Below, in pieces: positions 25,558 to 33,688 of a stretch of DNA of 64,000 nucleotides. Positions within the stretch are counted from its first letter, which is position 1; each line of letters begins with the position of its first letter. A program made the position numbers and the translations under genes. A model generated the notes under the pieces. That model had not been told where the DNA came from. It saw only the letters and a program-made list of their open reading frames with translations, and ran no database searches. The DNA is from Planococcus salinus (lineage in GTDB: Bacteria > Bacillota > Bacilli > Bacillales_A > Planococcaceae). The stretch lies in contig NZ_RIAX01000003.1 in assembly GCF_003719725.1 (NCBI RefSeq), forward strand, positions 331,621 through 395,620, in the 5' to 3' direction.

Positions 25558-28137
25558 ATGCGCAACATGACTTTTACAATTGTGCTAATGTTTATTTCCC
25601 TCCTGCTGTCTGTTTTCGGACATGCAGTCTTTTTGTATCAGTGGATGCACGACAGCTTTATGGTGGGCATCGGGGATGGCATTGCACAAATGGTTCCATT
25701 TAAACAGCTGCTGTATGACCAATACACAGAAGGAGAATTCTTTTATTCTTTTGACTTCGGCTTAGGCGCCGGCACCTACAGTGAACTGGCCTATTATTTT
25801 TCGACTTCTCTCGTATTCATCGTGACGGTGCTGGTCGTCTTTTTACTGGAAACGGTGGGGGCCATCGGTTCACCGGATGCCTTGTTTTGGGCCAACGCCG
25901 CCGTGTTCATCAGCATTGTCCGTTTGGCGTTTATCCTGTTCATCGCCACCCATCTCTTCCTGTACATGAGGTTTTCACGCCTCCTGGCAGTACTGGGGGC
26001 TTCTTTCTACGGTCTTACGGGCATGTACTTTCGCCACACCGTATACTGGGAGTTTTTCGCCGATGCTTTCCTGTGGCTGCCGCTACTGATTCTGGGTGTG
26101 GAAAAAATCTTCCGGGAACAAAGACCGGGCTGGTTTTTAGCCGCCGTGGCCATCTCGATGGTTGACAATTTCTATTTTTCTTATGTCAATTTCTTGTTGA
26201 CCGGCATTTACATTCTGTTCCGATTGTTCATTCCTTTGGTTCCGTCCGAAACGAAAAGGAAAAAAGCGGTTGTCCAATTGTTTTTGAGCGGGTTGATCGG
26301 CGCCGGAATCAGTGCCGTCTCTTTTGTACCGGCCGTATACGCCTATTTGAATAATCATCGGCCGCCTTTTGAACAGGAAGTTGTGTGGTTTGAATTTATC
26401 GACAACATCTTATTTACGAGCCGGTATATTATGCCTCCCGCTCTTTTTGTCTTGTTGCTGTTTTGTTTTTTTCTTTATAAAAATAAGACATTCCGTTTGT
26501 TTGCTTTATTGGGGATGGCAGGACTTGTTCTTCACTACAGCCCAATGGCAGCCAGCGCCTTTAACGGGTTCTCCGCCCCTCAATACCGCTGGCAATATTT
26601 CATGGCATTGGTCATTGGGGGAGTAATAGCAGCCGGGATGCAGGATTTGTCGAAACTCACTACGAAATCTTTAACGCTCGCTTCTGCATTAGCCTTCGCC
26701 TGCTATGGATTATATGCAGCCAACGACGACTATTTTAAATTTTTCTCTCTTTCAACTGCATGGACATTGGGTACTTTGTTGTTGACCACCGGGCTGCTGT
26801 TCGGCTACGTGAAAACTGGCAGAGCCGGGTTCCGATATTCGTTAATCGGCTTTTTGTTTCTATGGATGATCGTTTCGGTCAACTTTTATCAGGTGGAGAA
26901 ACTTCTGAAAGACGGAGACATTGCAGAAGTGACAGAAGAACTGCTGACAGGACCGGAATATGATGACCCTGAAATCCGGAATCTTATCAGGACAATTGAA
27001 CAAAGAGAAGAGGACAGCTTTTACCGGATCGATTACATGGAAGGTGAACGCAACAATTCCCCAATTGTCCAGGGATACCGCGGTGTCAGTGCCTATTCGA
27101 GCATCCTGAACAAAAACTTGCTGTACTTCTATTTATATGACCTGGAAATCGATATGGCCCGTGAAAGTGTCAGCCGTTACGCTACGCTGGGAAATCGAGC
27201 GAATCTTTTAAGCCTTATCCAAGGCAAATATATTATTTTGCCTCAGGCCGATCCCAATGTCCCTTATGGATTTACAGAAGTAATGTCTTCAGAAAATTAT
27301 ACGGTCTATGAAAATGACAACGTATTGCCGTTTGCCCGTTCAGCTTCGACGATTTATCAAGAGGAACAGCTGGCTCCTTTTCCGCCTTTGATCCGGGAAC
27401 ATGCCATGCTGACAGGCATTGTGCTTGATGGAGACCAGGAGGCAGATCCCCTTCCTGACGTTCCGGACCAAACAGCTTCTTTCGTGATTTCTGAACATGC
27501 GGCTTCCTTTGAAGATGGTATATTGACCGTATTTGGAGAAACGGGCGGACTTGACCTTACGCCGGTAGACGGTAACTTCACCGAGGGCGATGTCTATCTA
27601 TCCTTTCATTTAGAGAATATGGCAGCTGGTCAAGGTTTTCCGCTTACTGTAAATGGCTACCATACGACACGCAAACCAAACGATTCTATTTACAAAACGT
27701 TTGTCGATGATTTAACCATCCGCATCCCGTCAGCTGAAGTTGTGGAAATCCGTGTGCCGGAAGGACAGTATAAATTGACGGAACTCGAAATTTATGAAGA
27801 ACCTTATGATGTATTGGAAGAACAAAGCAACCAGCCATCCACTCTTTCTTCTTTCCGCATCAACGGGAGTAGAGTTGAAGTTTTATACAACAACCCGCAA
27901 GGTCATCAATATCTGGTCATGAACATCCCCTATGAACGAGGATGGCGAGCGACAGTCAATGGACAAAACGTCGATGTCCTGAAAGCAAACTATGCTTTTC
28001 TTGCCGTTCCGCTCACTGAAGGTGAGAATGAGATGACGCTGACTTATCTGCCTCCTTTCTTTACACCTTCTCTTATTGTCAGCTTGCTGTCTCTGTTTTT
28101 GGCGATATGGTGGTCTTTCAGAAAAAGGAGAACATGA
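25558..28137 (+). CDS. yfhO: YfhO family membrane glycosyltransferase
   Basis: This is an 859-residue protein with about 12-13 transmembrane segments, a large extracellular C-terminal part and a final helix followed by a basic tail. YfhO features are LGAGTYSELAYYFSTSLVF, the GLTGMYFRHTVYWEFFADAFLWLPLLILGVE region, FSAPQYRWQYFMALV and the late motif VMNIPYERGWRATVNGQNVDV. In B. subtilis YfhO acts as the GT-C enzyme that transfers sugar from the lipid carrier to lipoteichoic acid, working with CsbB and a GtrA-type flippase. Here the same three activities form one operon. The ATG at 25558 follows a GGTGA; an upstream in-frame TTG has no ribosome site. Confidence 0.9.
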   Translation: MRNMTFTIVLMFISLLLSVFGHAVFLYQWMHDSFMVGIGDGIAQMVPFKQLLYDQYTEGEFFYSFDFGLGAGTYSELAYYFSTSLVFIVTVLVVFLLETVGAIGSPDALFWANAAVFISIVRLAFILFIATHLFLYMRFSRLLAVLGASFYGLTGMYFRHTVYWEFFADAFLWLPLLILGVEKIFREQRPGWFLAAVAISMVDNFYFSYVNFLLTGIYILFRLFIPLVPSETKRKKAVVQLFLSGLIGAGISAVSFVPAVYAYLNNHRPPFEQEVVWFEFIDNILFTSRYIMPPALFVLLLFCFFLYKNKTFRLFALLGMAGLVLHYSPMAASAFNGFSAPQYRWQYFMALVIGGVIAAGMQDLSKLTTKSLTLASALAFACYGLYAANDDYFKFFSLSTAWTLGTLLLTTGLLFGYVKTGRAGFRYSLIGFLFLWMIVSVNFYQVEKLLKDGDIAEVTEELLTGPEYDDPEIRNLIRTIEQREEDSFYRIDYMEGERNNSPIVQGYRGVSAYSSILNKNLLYFYLYDLEIDMARESVSRYATLGNRANLLSLIQGKYIILPQADPNVPYGFTEVMSSENYTVYENDNVLPFARSASTIYQEEQLAPFPPLIREHAMLTGIVLDGDQEADPLPDVPDQTASFVISEHAASFEDGILTVFGETGGLDLTPVDGNFTEGDVYLSFHLENMAAGQGFPLTVNGYHTTRKPNDSIYKTFVDDLTIRIPSAEVVEIRVPEGQYKLTELEIYEEPYDVLEEQSNQPSTLSSFRINGSRVEVLYNNPQGHQYLVMNIPYERGWRATVNGQNVDVLKANYAFLAVPLTEGENEMTLTYLPPFFTPSLIVSLLSLFLAIWWSFRKRRT

Positions 28138-28180
28138 ATCCGGAATTTCTCCTACAAAAGAAGTGCTTTCTGAAAATAGC

Positions 28181-28206
28181 GTTTATTTCCCCGGAAATAA
28201 GTGTAT
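28181..28206 (+). promoter_or_regulatory. Sigma-B-type promoter for the SOD lipoprotein
   Basis: GTTTAT (28181-28186), 14 bases, then GTGTAT (28201-28206) match the Sigma-B consensus GTTTAA / GGGTAT at five of six positions each. The start codon is 38 bases downstream. The spacer is the palindrome TTCCCCGGAA. Confidence 0.6.
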
Positions 28207-28244
28207 TGAAAGAATAACAAAATCTTCAAAAAGGAGTGGTTTAG

Positions 28245-28898
28245 TTGAAGCGTTGGCTGATGTTCCTACTGGCAATTGCAATTCTCCTTGTCCTTACAGC
28301 CTGTGGTGGTGGTGATACAGAAGAACCGGCAACAGAAACGGAAGGTGTGCCGGAAGAACAGGAAAATGTGGAAGGTGAAGAAGAAACTCCTCCAGTTGGC
28401 GAAGAAGCAGGTGAAGATGAAGGTGGCGGGGAAAGCGAAGAGTTCATGTTTTTAACCATCGACATGATGGACAGCGATGGCAATTCCATTGGCACTGCTG
28501 AATTGAGTGATGAAGACAACGGTGTTACTGTAGCACTTGACGTCGAAGGCCTGGAACAAGGGACCCACGGCATTCACTTCCATGAAACGGGACAATGTGA
28601 AGCACCTGATTTCGAATCGGCGGGAGGTCATTTTAACCCGACAGGCGCGAGCCATGGCTTAAACCACCCGGAAGGCCCTCATGCAGGTGACCTGCCAAAC
28701 ATTGAAGTCGGCGAAGATGGCACAGTCAGTGAAGAAATTACAGCTGAAAATGTCACCTTGAAAAGCGGCGAAGACAACTCATTGGTGAAAGAAGGAGGAA
28801 CAGCTTTGATCATCCACGCTGGTGAAGACGATGGCGAAACTCAGCCATCCGGTGATTCCGGCGAACGAATTGCCTGCGGCGTGGTGACTGCTGAGTAA
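28245..28898 (+). CDS. sodC: Cu/Zn superoxide dismutase-like lipoprotein
   Basis: This is a 217-residue secreted lipoprotein. The signal ends LVLTAC, with the lipidated cysteine near residue 20, followed by a Glu-rich linker of about 45 residues. The SOD domain keeps all metal ligands: HGIHFHETGQC (two copper histidines), SAGGHFNP (bridging His), SHG and PHAGDLPN (zinc His and Asp), and LIIHAGEDD (last copper His). The active-site arginine is in GERIACGVV. Full ligands make real copper-zinc dismutase activity plausible, unlike B. subtilis YojM-type proteins that lack one ligand. The TTG start at 28245 follows AAGGAG. A Sigma-B-type promoter and a strong terminator make it a single-gene unit. 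Confidence 0.9.
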   Translation: MKRWLMFLLAIAILLVLTACGGGDTEEPATETEGVPEEQENVEGEEETPPVGEEAGEDEGGGESEEFMFLTIDMMDSDGNSIGTAELSDEDNGVTVALDVEGLEQGTHGIHFHETGQCEAPDFESAGGHFNPTGASHGLNHPEGPHAGDLPNIEVGEDGTVSEEITAENVTLKSGEDNSLVKEGGTALIIHAGEDDGETQPSGDSGERIACGVVTAE

Positions 28899-28924
28899 AA
28901 AAAGCGGGCATCCCGCTTTTTTTT
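28897..28924 (+). terminator. terminator after the SOD gene
   Basis: AAAGCGGG (28901-28908) pairs with CCCGCTTT (28912-28919), followed by a run of T, directly after the stop codon. Confidence 0.9.
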
Positions 28925-28978
28925 GCATATATCCACGTACAAAATTGTTACGCTGGCCATCCTCCTGCAAGCACATGC

Positions 28979-29003
28979 GTTTATACGGGATTCAAAAGGG
29001 AAT
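28979..29003 (+). promoter_or_regulatory. Sigma-B-type promoter for the SDR gene
   Basis: GTTTAT (28979-28984), 13 bases, then GGGAAT (28998-29003). Each hexamer has one mismatch to the Sigma-B consensus. The start codon lies 39 bases downstream. Confidence 0.6.
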
Positions 29004-29041
29004 GAATACCGTAAACCGAATTTGTGAAGGAGGATTTTTTT

Positions 29042-29917
29042 ATGTCAGAAGACAAGTTTGAACGAATTGACGAAAAAGTGGACCCTCAGGAACAGCCGAG
29101 ACAACCGGGTCTGGAAAAGGAAATGGATCCTGAACCGATTTACGATGACAAAGAGTATAAAGGATCCGGCAAACTCCAAGGCAAAGTGGCATTGATCACC
29201 GGCGGAGACAGTGGAATCGGTCGTGCGGTAGCGATTGCTTTCGCCAAAGAAGGCGCGAATGTGGCCATTGCTTATCTGGATGAGCACGAAGATGCTGATA
29301 AGACGGTTAAAATTGTGGAAGAATACGGAGCCAACTGCATGAAAATCGCCACCGACATCAGCGATGTAGAAAATTGCCACCAGCTGGTTGCCGACGTAGT
29401 GGCTGAATTCGGCAGCTTGAATATACTGGTCAATAATGCCGGGAAACAATTCCCGCAGAAAAACTTCTTGTCCATTACACCCGACCAGCTGAAAGAAACG
29501 TTTGAAACTAATATCTTTTCCATGTTTTACTTGGCACAGGCTGCCTTGCCCCACCTGGAAAAGCATGATTCCATTATTAATACCTCGTCTGTGACGGCAT
29601 ACCGAGGGTCACCTGGACTCATCGATTATTCAGCGACAAAAGGAGCGATCACTTCCTTTACACGTTCTTTATCTCAAAACTTAATAGATGAAGGGATACG
29701 GGTCAACTCAGTAGCTCCAGGGCCGATTTGGACACCGCTGATTCCGGCTTCTTTCGATGCCGAAAAAGTTGGGGAACATGGTGGGGATACACCGATGGAG
29801 CGGCGTGGCCAACCTGCGGAATTGGCGCCGGCTTATGTTTACCTGGCGTCCAGAGACTCCACTTACATCACCGGCCAGACAATCCATGTCAACGGAGGAG
29901 ATTTTATTACGTCCTAA
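29042..29917 (+). CDS. SDR family oxidoreductase, general-stress type (YdaD/YhdF-like)
   Basis: This is a 291-residue short-chain dehydrogenase. An acidic 45-residue N-terminal extension (DPQEQPRQPGLEKEMDPEPIYDDKEYKGSGKLQGK) precedes the Rossmann start VALITGGDSGIGRAVAIAFA. LVNNAGKQFPQKN, the catalytic serine in INTSSVTAYRGSPG and the Y-x-x-x-K in IDYSATKGAI follow. This extension is typical of the B. subtilis general stress protein 39 group (YdaD, YhdF, YhxC). The start ATG at 29042 has GGAGG upstream. The natural substrate is unknown; a Sigma-B-type promoter supports stress induction. Confidence 0.9.
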   Translation: MSEDKFERIDEKVDPQEQPRQPGLEKEMDPEPIYDDKEYKGSGKLQGKVALITGGDSGIGRAVAIAFAKEGANVAIAYLDEHEDADKTVKIVEEYGANCMKIATDISDVENCHQLVADVVAEFGSLNILVNNAGKQFPQKNFLSITPDQLKETFETNIFSMFYLAQAALPHLEKHDSIINTSSVTAYRGSPGLIDYSATKGAITSFTRSLSQNLIDEGIRVNSVAPGPIWTPLIPASFDAEKVGEHGGDTPMERRGQPAELAPAYVYLASRDSTYITGQTIHVNGGDFITS

Positions 29918-30014
29918 TTCACCCTAACTTTTGCATTCTTGTGTTTGAGTGAGTTTTTTTGCCGCATTCGGGTATAGGGAGGATATATAACCCAGTACTG
30001 AGGAGGTGGACCCA

Positions 30015-30410
30015 TTGAAATATTTAGAAGCTTTTATCGTCAAGTTTGCAATGATTTTCGCTGTGCTGTTCATTGTTCTGGGACTGGCCTACGGCGTTCA
30101 GGTTTTTGAAATATTTATCATCAGTGTCATCTTGAGTGTTGTTGGATTTGTAGGGGATTTAACCATTTACCCAAGCACGTCCAATAAAGTTGCAACCGGC
30201 GGTGACCTCGTGCTCGCTTTTGCCGCAGTCTGGCTGATTGGCCTCTGGATGATCGAAAATCCTGACTTTTCTCTTGTTATGGCTGCCATCTATTCAGCTG
30301 TTTTAATAGCCGCCGGCGAATGGTTTTTCCATATTTATCTGACAAAGCGGGTGTGGAAACAGAAAGAAACTTCCCACACGACCACACACGATGAACCTAG
30401 ACAGTCTTAA
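30015..30410 (+). CDS. YndM-like DUF2512 membrane protein
   Basis: This is a 131-residue integral membrane protein with four hydrophobic helices. It has the DUF2512 pattern LKYLEAFIVKFAMIFAVLF, GDLTIYPSTSNKVATGGDLVLAFAAVWLIG and a final GEWFFHIYLTKRVW. B. subtilis YndM and spore-former relatives share it; the role is unknown. The TTG at 30015 is placed best relative to AGGAGG (30001-30006); an in-frame GTG overlaps that site and is rejected. A perfect GGGTAT hexamer at 29970-29975 hints at Sigma-B, but no matching -35 element is visible. Confidence 0.82.
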   Translation: MKYLEAFIVKFAMIFAVLFIVLGLAYGVQVFEIFIISVILSVVGFVGDLTIYPSTSNKVATGGDLVLAFAAVWLIGLWMIENPDFSLVMAAIYSAVLIAAGEWFFHIYLTKRVWKQKETSHTTTHDEPRQS

Positions 30411-30415
30411 CACCG

Positions 30416-30448
30416 AAAAGACGCCGATGCAGTTGCACGGCGTCTTTT
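30416..30448. terminator. bidirectional terminator between yndM and yqjF homologues
   Basis: AAAAGACGCCG (30416-30426) pairs with CGGCGTCTTTT (30438-30448). It serves both convergent genes. Confidence 0.85.
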
Positions 30449-31145
30449 ACTTTTCAGGGACAGGCGGGAAAAAGCGCACTTTCTTTCGTTTGGAGTAATG
30501 AGTAAGCGGCTTTTCCAAATGAAGATTTTTTGATAAAAAGCTCGCCATAGTATTGTTTTCTATCTCACCTTGTATATATTGCAACTTCCAAGGGGAATGT
30601 TCAATATCCAGCCGGAGCAGCTGTCCTTTTGGTTTTGTCCATAAACAATAACGTTCCGTCAGCCAGCTTTCAAGCTCTGTTTTGTCAACAGGGTGTGAGG
30701 TTACTCGATAAGACAATTCCAAGGACTCCGGAAAAGAACCTTTATTCGTTCTTCTGCTTTTGAAAGTGCATCTTTTTCCGGTCGTTGACATTGCCATCTG
30801 CGCATGCCGGTAAGGTAAGAAATCACCCAATCTTGCTGCTTTGACAGCTAACGGATGATCTGCATCGAGACTGAAAAAATACACACCCGATTGCCTTTTG
30901 TATGTTACATAAGTTCGGACATTCAATTCCAGGAAAGAACTGACTCCGGGCACAGGCGGAAGAAAACGGGGGCGTGTCTTTTTTGCTTTGAAAAAAACCA
31001 GTCCAAGCCATGCCTTTCCATCATAAATGTCAATTTCGAGCTCAGCCGGCACATATTTTCTCATTTCATTCCTGTCTACGGGCCAATGCATAAACACCAA
31101 ATCGTGCCATTCCTGAGTCATCATCCACTTTTTCGGCATTTTCAT
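30447..31145 (-). CDS. YqjF-like DUF2071 protein
   Basis: This is a 232-residue cytoplasmic protein of the DUF2071/YqjF family. It opens WMMTQEWHDLVFMHWPVDRNEMRKYVPAELEIDIYDGKAWLGLVFF and has SFLELNVRTYVTYKRQSGVYFFSLDAD and LPYRHAQMAMSTTGKR. The fold is related to acetoacetate decarboxylase, but the catalytic lysine pair is not evident and no function is established. It stands alone between two terminators. Confidence 0.85.
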   Translation of the reverse strand: MKMPKKWMMTQEWHDLVFMHWPVDRNEMRKYVPAELEIDIYDGKAWLGLVFFKAKKTRPRFLPPVPGVSSFLELNVRTYVTYKRQSGVYFFSLDADHPLAVKAARLGDFLPYRHAQMAMSTTGKRCTFKSRRTNKGSFPESLELSYRVTSHPVDKTELESWLTERYCLWTKPKGQLLRLDIEHSPWKLQYIQGEIENNTMASFLSKNLHLEKPLTHYSKRKKVRFFPPVPEK

Positions 31146-31163
31146 CGCTCCTTTCCGTAAAAA

Positions 31164-31187
31164 TAGCCTCTTCCTGAGAAGAGGCTT
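31164..31187 (-). terminator. terminator after Mn catalase
   Basis: AGCCTCTTC (31165-31173) pairs with GAAGAGGCT (31178-31186). Reading leftward it is followed by ATTTTTA. It closes the transcript of the leftward catalase gene. Confidence 0.8.
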
Positions 31188-31199
31188 GTGATGAGAAGT

Positions 31200-32024
31200 T
31201 TACTTCAGTTTGTCTTCCGGCAACGTATCATGTGCTTCCGGAGGTGCTGGTTTCAGGATGGGCGCCTCGCCCATCGGTTCCGGTTTTTCGACAGTGAAAT
31301 TGTGGCCGTCCGGCGCTGTTTCGTGTAACCAGGAAAGCTGAGAGCTGGTGCTGGTTTCAGAATTGGTGAAATGGATATGTGAATACTCGGAAGCTTCCCA
31401 TTCTGGAGGAACAGTAGAAGGCACGATAACGCCTTCTTTTGCTTCCATTTCTTTTATCGCTGCAAGCCATTGGTTTTGATGCATTGTATCACGCGCTAAA
31501 AGGAAGGAAAGCATTTCTTTTACGCCCTTATCATCCGTCATACTGTACAGGCGAGCCACTTGCAGGCGGCCTTGCGACTCAGCGTTGACATTGGAACGGA
31601 AATCCGCCAGCAAGTTCCCGCTTGCGATAATATAGCCTGCATTCCACGGCACTCCATTGCTGTCTTTAGGTGACGCTCCCAAGCCATGGACAATCGCGTG
31701 CTGTGGATTCATGCCTCCCAGGATGGCTCCCACTACCGGATCTGCTGCCGCTTTTTCCTGTTCGTAGGCAGGTGCTCCTTCCAACAATCTGGCAACCATG
31801 GTCGCCAGCATTTCGATATGTCCGAGTTCCTGAGTGCCTGTATCCATCAATAAGTCTCTGTATCGCTCATGGCCACGTGTACTCCAACCTTGGAATAAGT
31901 ATTGCATCGCTACAGTCATTTCACCATATTGCCCGCCGATGACTTCCTGCAATTGTTTCGCAAAAACGGCATCTGGCGCATCGGGTTTAGCATGGAATTG
32001 AAGTTCTTTTCTATGGAAAAACAT
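31200..32024 (-). CDS. Manganese (non-haem) catalase
   Basis: This is a 274-residue dimanganese catalase that destroys hydrogen peroxide. Metal ligands are in the expected order: Glu35 in GGQYGEMTVAMQYLFQGW, Glu66 and His69 in TQELGHIEML, Glu149 in NVNAESQGR, and His182 in DTMHQNQW. The C-terminal tail (from about 240) is Pro/Glu-rich, as in Bacillus YdbD/CotJC-type enzymes of this length. It is 38 bases downstream of the small repeat-protein gene in the same direction, so both probably share the Sigma-B-type promoter at 32449-32473. Confidence 0.94.
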   Translation of the reverse strand: MFFHRKELQFHAKPDAPDAVFAKQLQEVIGGQYGEMTVAMQYLFQGWSTRGHERYRDLLMDTGTQELGHIEMLATMVARLLEGAPAYEQEKAAADPVVGAILGGMNPQHAIVHGLGASPKDSNGVPWNAGYIIASGNLLADFRSNVNAESQGRLQVARLYSMTDDKGVKEMLSFLLARDTMHQNQWLAAIKEMEAKEGVIVPSTVPPEWEASEYSHIHFTNSETSTSSQLSWLHETAPDGHNFTVEKPEPMGEAPILKPAPPEAHDTLPEDKLK

Positions 32025-32062
32025 CTACAAGACCTCCTATATATGTTTTGAAATTATATTGC

Positions 32063-32398
32063 TTATTTTCCGGGGTTATCATTATTGGAGTCAATTCGTC
32101 CTTCACTCTTCGGTGACACGTCTTGGGGGTGGCCGCCGTCATAGTCAGAGTCGTTGCCACCCGCATTAAACTCATTTTCATCGAGTGATTTTTTATCGCT
32201 TTTTTCCTTTTGATTCGGGCGCTCTTCATCGGAACTGATGCGTCCTTCGCTTTCAGGATAAACGTCTTTCGGATGGCCTCCATCGTAGTCAGAGGCATTG
32301 CCACCCGCATTGAAATCATTTTTTCCTTTTCCGGTTTCAGTGCCTTCAGATTCATTTTTTAAGGGGTCTGTGCTGTAATCTGATTCTTTGTTCCCCAC
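32063..32398 (-). CDS. small hydrophilic protein with two tandem Gly/Asp-rich repeats
   Basis: This is a 111-residue, very polar protein without hydrophobic core or signal. Two copies of a 26-residue unit, FNAGGN-x-SDYDGGHP-x-DV, then P-x-SEGRI, occupy residues 29-54 and 77-102 and are joined by a Lys/Glu/Ser-rich linker. The DNA of the two copies is also alike, so the repeat arose by internal duplication. The composition resembles LEA-like or stress-protective disordered proteins. The GTG start at 32398 follows AAAGGAGGG. The gene heads a leftward unit with Mn catalase and has a perfect Sigma-B -10 box upstream. I do not recognise a named family. Confidence 0.75.
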   Translation of the reverse strand: MGNKESDYSTDPLKNESEGTETGKGKNDFNAGGNASDYDGGHPKDVYPESEGRISSDEERPNQKEKSDKKSLDENEFNAGGNDSDYDGGHPQDVSPKSEGRIDSNNDNPGK

Positions 32399-32448
32399 GT
32401 TTCTCCCTCCTTTCTGCTCATGTTAGTTTTAGGCACGCATTATTTGGA

Positions 32449-32473
32449 TACCCTTCTGGCTCTGATTGAAACA
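32449..32473 (-). promoter_or_regulatory. Sigma-B-type promoter for the repeat protein and Mn catalase
   Basis: On the minus strand GTTTCA (32468-32473), 13 bases, then GGGTAT (32449-32454), 51 bases upstream of the GTG start. The -10 is perfect and the -35 has one mismatch. Confidence 0.7.
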
Positions 32474-32527
32474 AGTTTTTTCACAATTCAAAACCAAATA
32501 GCCTGTACGTGGAGATGCATAAATACA

Positions 32528-32573
32528 AAAAATAATCGGCCCCCACCATTACTGTCGGGGGCCGATTATTTTT
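32528..32573. terminator. strong bidirectional terminator
   Basis: Arms of about 17 bp (32528-32544 and 32557-32573) with A- and T-runs on the outside. It ends the leftward ytvA-like transcript, leaving a 155-base untranslated 3' stretch (32574-32727) in which I see no gene. It also isolates the next Sigma-B promoter. Confidence 0.9.
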
Positions 32574-32727
32574 TGCTACTATTTAAAAACACAGACACAA
32601 CACAGGAACCGGTTTCTATAAATTCTTTTGGCAGAATCAGCTTACTCGCCGTCATAGCCCGCCCATCTTAATGACCTTCCTAATTGTGAAAACCACATTG
32701 CTTATAAGTCCTTTTTCTCCTGGGTGA

Positions 32728-33537
32728 TCAACCGGTATGATTTACCGGTTGGGTCTCTTTTGTAACAAAAGCCAGGGCTTTTTCAATTGTAGAAAAAGTC
32801 GTCAACCGGCCATCAAGGCTTTCGTCGGTAACAAACTCCTGCGCTGCATAAGGGGAAATTCCGGTAACGTATAAATTGCTCCCCATAATCCGAAGCGCAT
32901 CTCTGATTTGCAGAAACCAATGGAGCGGCGGGTTATCATCCCATGACAAACCGGTAATGTCAATGATGGCGTGCTCAATGCGATGTTCCTGTACATACTC
33001 ACAGATTTTCACTTTCAGCATTTCAAAACGCTGCAGATTCATCGTCCCAACCAACGCCACAGTAGCGACATTTTCCTGAATTGCCAATATCGGCAGCATC
33101 AGCCGCTCAATCTCCATTTCATTGGCCATGATGGCCTGTTGCTGAGAACGTTCCAGTGTAATATCCGTCTGTGTGCCAATAAAATACAGTGAATCCTCTA
33201 CCTGGACCGGCCGAACAGCCAACCGATTCCAAAAAGGAGTGCCATCCTTCCGGTAATTTTGAATGGTTACGGTAACGCTCTCCCTTGCTTTTACAGCATC
33301 TCTGATTTTCTCTACATCTCTATGGTCAGTCTCTTCCCCTTGCAAAAACCGGCAATTACGGCCTATGACCTCGTCTTCTGCATACCCCGTCATTTCCAGA
33401 AACGTTTTGTTGGTATAGATGATGGGGTTATCTTTTTGCTTAGGATCGGTCACAATGGTGCCGACTCTGCTTCCATCAAGCATAGCTTCCAGCAATTGCG
33501 TTTGTGTTTTGTCATCTAATGATTTCATTGGATACAT
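32728..33537 (-). CDS. ytvA: LOV-STAS blue-light photoreceptor, YtvA-like
   Basis: This 269-residue protein has an N-terminal LOV (PAS) domain. It contains GRNCRFLQG, with the flavin-adduct cysteine at residue 62, and conserved YTNKTFLEMTGYAEDEVIG, NYRKDGTPFWNRLAVRPV and FIGTQTDIT. A helical linker leads to a C-terminal STAS domain (about 150-260; MNLQRFEMLKVKI and HAIIDITGLSWDD). In B. subtilis YtvA has the same length and the same Cys62, and it feeds blue-light signals into the stressosome that activates Sigma-B. The ATG at 33537 follows GAGGTG. It sits among genes with Sigma-B-type promoters. The sigB operon itself is not in the window. Confidence 0.93.
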   Translation of the reverse strand: MYPMKSLDDKTQTQLLEAMLDGSRVGTIVTDPKQKDNPIIYTNKTFLEMTGYAEDEVIGRNCRFLQGEETDHRDVEKIRDAVKARESVTVTIQNYRKDGTPFWNRLAVRPVQVEDSLYFIGTQTDITLERSQQQAIMANEMEIERLMLPILAIQENVATVALVGTMNLQRFEMLKVKICEYVQEHRIEHAIIDITGLSWDDNPPLHWFLQIRDALRIMGSNLYVTGISPYAAQEFVTDESLDGRLTTFSTIEKALAFVTKETQPVNHTG

Positions 33538-33624
33538 ATAGTTCACCTCATAGCTTCTAGCTTGTTACAAGCAATAGTAGCATATTTCTAAAGCAATACA
33601 AAAGGGCGGACAATACATCGAAAC

Positions 33625-33649
33625 GTTTCAGCTTTAATGGAAAGGGTAA
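33625..33649 (+). promoter_or_regulatory. Sigma-B-type promoter for the DJ-1 family gene
   Basis: GTTTCA (33625-33630), 13 bases, then GGGTAA (33644-33649), 40 bases upstream of the start. One mismatch in each hexamer. Confidence 0.6.
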
Positions 33650-33688
33650 ATGAAATTATAGTCATGAAACCCGGAGGAGGAAGATAGT

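Noticed and set aside
29970..29975. Sigma-B promoter for the yndM homologue
   Set aside because: GGGTAT is perfect, but no GTTT-type -35 lies 13-15 bases upstream.
32574..32727. gene between the terminator and the ytvA homologue
   Set aside because: No frame with a ribosome site was seen. It is best read as 3' untranslated sequence.
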